Shown here: piece by piece, positions 7,152-9,156 of the stretch
Layout of the letters: each line of letters begins with the position of its first letter
Position numbering within the stretch: the first letter of the stretch is position 1
DNA from: Candidatus Microgenomatus auricola
GTDB lineage: Bacteria; Patescibacteriota; Patescibacteriia; UBA9570; XYC2-FULL-38-9
DNA length: 9,156 nt
Direction of reading: 5' to 3'
Assembly: GCA_005239655.1 (NCBI GenBank)
Contig: SBBP01000026.1
Location: 1-9,156 of the forward strand
Program-made: the position numbers and the translations under genes
The notes under the pieces: model-generated
Told to the model about the DNA's origin: nothing
The model's input: the letters and a program-made list of their open reading frames with translations, nothing else
The model's database searches: none

Positions 7152-7180
7152 ACTATACCATTTTTTTATAGATGTCTCAA
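7152..7180 (-). promoter_or_regulatory. Sigma-70-type promoter of the pilus operon
   Basis: On the minus strand, TTGAGA (7175-7180) and TATAGT (7152-7157) are separated by 17 bases, with a TGG extended -10 immediately upstream. The -35 overlaps the TGA stop of the peptidase. The predicted start of transcription is near 7145, giving a leader of about 12 U-rich bases before the receiver ATG at 7133. No terminator hairpin is visible between the peptidase stop and this promoter, so readthrough from upstream could also contribute. Confidence 0.75.
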
Positions 7181-8982
7181 TCCAGCCTCTCTACACCACG
7201 GAGATGTTTGTCCAGAAAATCCGAAACACGTTCATAGGCGTGCAATTTGTTCACCAATTTACCGAAACCATGTCCTTCGTCCGGATAGAGAAGCAGCTCG
7301 GCAATACGGCCGCGTGCCTGCAAACTGGAGACGACCTGTTCTGCTTCTGCCAGCGGAATACGCGGGTCGTTTGCACCATGAATCACCATCAATGGTGCTC
7401 GTACGTCGTCAATATGGGTCATCGGTGAGAGCGATTCGAGCAGTGCACGGTCATGCTCCAGCGATCCGTATTCCCACTCGCGTATCCGGCGTCGCCAAGG
7501 TGCAGTGTTCTCTAAAAACGTCACTAAACTCGACATCCCAAATCGGCTCACACCCGCAGCCCACAGTTTGGGTTGGAATGCTAACCCCGCAAGGGTCATG
7601 TAGCCACCGTAGCTTCCACCGATAAGCGCGATGCGTTGCGGATGAGCAATCTTCTGTGCCACGACGGTGTGATACAACGATTCCAAATCGCGTATGGAGT
7701 CCATGCGCAGCTCTCGGTCGTCTAACCCCAAAAACGTTTTGCCATATCCTCTACTGCCACGAATGTTTGGCGCAATCACCGTGTAACCGCGAGAGACGAA
7801 ATACTGGACAAGAGGATGGAACCCCTCTCGGAACTGACTCTCCGGTCCGCCGTGTACGAACACAATCGCCGGACGGTCTTCGGGAACGACTGACGGCGTA
7901 AAGATCATCATCGGGATTTCGCGCTGGTCAAACGACTGGTACGTCGTCACTGTCGGCTCAACAAACAGATGCGCAGGAAGTTGCACGGCGTTGTGTGTGA
8001 GTGGCCACTGTTCGAATGTCTGCGCTGACCACACGACAATATTTGTTGGCTCAGTATTTTGTTCAACGACACCAGCGAGATGCGCTCCATCGCGTGACCA
8101 CGAAACGCTACTGACCACATGGAGTGGGAGTGTCGGCTCTTCGATACGCCTTCCTGTCGCGGCGTCAACCAAAACCAAACGCAGATACCCGGCTTCATTC
8201 ACAACACACGCCAACGTGCGACCTTCTGGCGAAAGCCGCAGATGCATCACGTCCCACTCTGGTGCAAAGAGTGTACGATGCTGACGTGAATCCACGGTAT
8301 AGTGTTCAACAGCAGTACATTCTCGATCGGTGCTACTCACAAACAGGAGTTGTTCGTCACCCGGCAGCCAACAGGGTTCCGCATACTCTGCCGTTCCGGT
8401 ATGTGGTGTCACCAACACTGCGGCGTCACCACCGTTCAGGTCAACAAGAAAGAGGTTGTGGCCATGAAATGTCTGCTGTTCTCGCACGACAACATACCGC
8501 CCTGTTGAAGAAAACCCCAGACTGTCGCACCATCCACCGCGGGCAAACACACGCCGTGTTTTCCCCGAAACAACATGCATGACGTAGACATCAAAATCGA
8601 TGCCATTGCGTGCGTTCGATGCATAGGTGATCCACTCACCGTCTGGCGACCAACCGCCCCAGTGATGAATGACATCATTCTGTTCGGTCAGCTGGCGAAC
8701 CATGCGAGTGTCCGTATCCACAATGAACAGTTGAGCTCGCTCATCTCCTCCCCGAGCCATTGTGAATGCAATTTCCGAACGCGTCGGAGAGTATGCGGCG
8801 GTTTGGATCGGTTCCGCAAACGACGTGAGCGGTTGCGGGTCTGTACGTCCAGCCACTGGTACGGTAAAGAGTTGCGACACCCCTGAGGCATCCGACAAAA
8901 ACGCAATGGTTGAATTGTCTGGGCTAAACGAGGGCGAGTGTATATGTGCAATCTCTAAAAACTGTCTCAACGTGTTGTGCAT
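7177..8982 (-). CDS. S9-family serine peptidase (acylaminoacyl/prolyl-oligopeptidase type)
   Basis: Starting from ATG 8982, the protein has 601 residues. Residues about 10-345 are a TolB/PD40-like beta-propeller (repeated FSPDNSTIAFLS, WSPDGEWITYAS, LSPEGRTLACVV, WSRDGAHLAGVV). Residues about 355-601 are an alpha/beta hydrolase domain. The catalytic Ser457 lies in GGSYGG, with Asp539 in HGANDPRIP and His571 in DEGHGFG; HGGPESQ at 377-383 supplies the oxyanion region. The enzyme should remove short peptides or acyl-amino acids in the cytoplasm. No signal peptide is seen. The ATG at 9045 would add 21 residues with no domain sense; I prefer 8982 because a -10 lies 6 bases upstream and the family start is normal there. 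It precedes the pilus operon in the same direction but has its own promoter, so a functional link is unclear. The exact subfamily is not decided. Confidence 0.93.
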   Translation of the reverse strand: MHNTLRQFLEIAHIHSPSFSPDNSTIAFLSDASGVSQLFTVPVAGRTDPQPLTSFAEPIQTAAYSPTRSEIAFTMARGGDERAQLFIVDTDTRMVRQLTEQNDVIHHWGGWSPDGEWITYASNARNGIDFDVYVMHVVSGKTRRVFARGGWCDSLGFSSTGRYVVVREQQTFHGHNLFLVDLNGGDAAVLVTPHTGTAEYAEPCWLPGDEQLLFVSSTDRECTAVEHYTVDSRQHRTLFAPEWDVMHLRLSPEGRTLACVVNEAGYLRLVLVDAATGRRIEEPTLPLHVVSSVSWSRDGAHLAGVVEQNTEPTNIVVWSAQTFEQWPLTHNAVQLPAHLFVEPTVTTYQSFDQREIPMMIFTPSVVPEDRPAIVFVHGGPESQFREGFHPLVQYFVSRGYTVIAPNIRGSRGYGKTFLGLDDRELRMDSIRDLESLYHTVVAQKIAHPQRIALIGGSYGGYMTLAGLAFQPKLWAAGVSRFGMSSLVTFLENTAPWRRRIREWEYGSLEHDRALLESLSPMTHIDDVRAPLMVIHGANDPRIPLAEAEQVVSSLQARGRIAELLLYPDEGHGFGKLVNKLHAYERVSDFLDKHLRGVERLD

Positions 8983-8988
8983 TGTTGT

Positions 8989-9016
8989 AGTGTAGCATGT
9001 GAACGCGAATTCTCGA
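8989..9016 (-). promoter_or_regulatory. Probable promoter of the peptidase gene (leaderless)
   Basis: On the minus strand TACACT (8989-8994), preceded by TGC as an extended -10, lies 6 bases before the ATG at 8982. A weak TCGAGA (9011-9016) sits 16 bases upstream as a -35. Transcription would start at or near the A of the ATG, giving a leaderless mRNA. The box is imperfect, so this is a tentative call. Confidence 0.45.
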
Positions 9017-9057
9017 TGTTTCTGCGTTCTGTCGCGATGGTTCACCTTGCGAACATG

Positions 9058-9076
9058 TGTTACAATTGCAGCAATT
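9058..9076 (+). promoter_or_regulatory. Extended -10 promoter with overlapping palindrome, divergent gene
   Basis: TGT followed by TACAAT (9061-9066) forms an extended -10 on the plus strand; no convincing -35 is present at 16-18 bases. The perfect palindrome AATTGC-A-GCAATT (9064-9076) overlaps the box and the predicted start near 9073, so it could be an operator. The leader to the downstream coding start would be about 50-60 bases. Confidence 0.4.
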
Positions 9077-9132
9077 AGGGTTACCGCTCGTCAGGCAAAG
9101 CATACAGAGAAGAAGGGGTATGATGGGTACCT

Positions 9133-9156
9133 ATGAAATCCATTCACCCCACGTTA
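9133..9156 (+). CDS. Start of a divergent gene, possibly ribosomal protein L31 (partial)
   Basis: Only eight codons lie in the window: MKSIHPTL. The M-K-x(1-2)-I-H-P start is typical of bacterial ribosomal protein L31 (rpmE), a small 50S subunit component, although most family members have one more residue before IHP. The upstream purine-rich AGAAGGGG (9111-9118) is too far from this ATG (14 bases) for an ideal Shine-Dalgarno site. It is better placed for an alternative start at 9123 in another frame (MGTYEIHSPHV), which is also open to the edge. The call therefore rests on motif resemblance over eight residues. It is transcribed away from the peptidase from an extended -10 promoter at about 9061. 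Confidence 0.4.

Noticed and set aside
7056..7625. Plus-strand open frame of 189 codons antisense to the receiver and peptidase
   Set aside because: It crosses two genes and their promoter, has no recognisable motif, and its Arg/His/Pro-rich composition is what an antisense shadow gives. The opposite strand holds a peptidase with all catalytic residues and a receiver.
8983..9045. 21-residue N-terminal extension of the peptidase from ATG 9045
   Set aside because: It carries no signal peptide or family feature and would contain the likely -10 of the gene; ATG 8982 starts a normal family N-terminus.
9047..9066. TTGCGA as -35 for the plus-strand TACAAT box
   Set aside because: The spacing is only 8 bases, far from the 16-18 needed.

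Overview
The window is a compact bacterial segment of roughly even base composition. It is dominated by one minus-strand type IV pilus (T4P) or competence-pseudopilus operon. In transcription order (right to left) it encodes a stand-alone receiver protein, a PilB/GspE-type assembly ATPase, a PilC/GspF-type membrane platform protein, a small FimT/GspH-like prepilin, a 1031-residue prepilin carrying large adhesin-like modules, and a PilW/GspJ-like prepilin that runs off the left edge. Gaps between successive genes are only 1 to 7 bases. A separate minus-strand gene on the right encodes a cytoplasmic S9-family serine peptidase. A divergent plus-strand gene, whose first codons resemble ribosomal protein L31, begins at the right edge.

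The style suggests a Patescibacteria (CPR) genome: receiver-PilB-PilC-pilin order, LamG-bearing prepilins with Thr/Ser-rich repeats, and very short gaps. This is inference, not proof. TGA is read as a stop (ends of the PilC-like and peptidase genes), which argues against the Gracilibacteria/Absconditabacteria code where TGA is glycine.

The genes suggest one machine. The ATPase drives the PilC-like platform to polymerise pilins, and the small prepilins follow the order H, I, J known for minor pseudopilins that initiate and cap the filament. The I/PilV-position protein carries a roughly 880-residue exported portion: a LamG lectin-like domain, four 52-residue repeats, duplicated flanking modules and a C-terminal beta domain. 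This is what a tip adhesin grafted onto a minor pilin would look like. The receiver at the head could tie assembly to a phosphorelay. No major pilin, retraction ATPase, prepilin peptidase or PilM/N/O genes lie inside the window.

A consensus-like promoter (TTGAGA, 17 bp, TATAGT with an extended -10) sits between the peptidase and the receiver gene, and its -35 overlaps the peptidase stop codon. The predicted leader is about 12 bases without a Shine-Dalgarno site. None of the operon genes shows a clear Shine-Dalgarno sequence, so translation coupling is likely. The peptidase gene may be leaderless.
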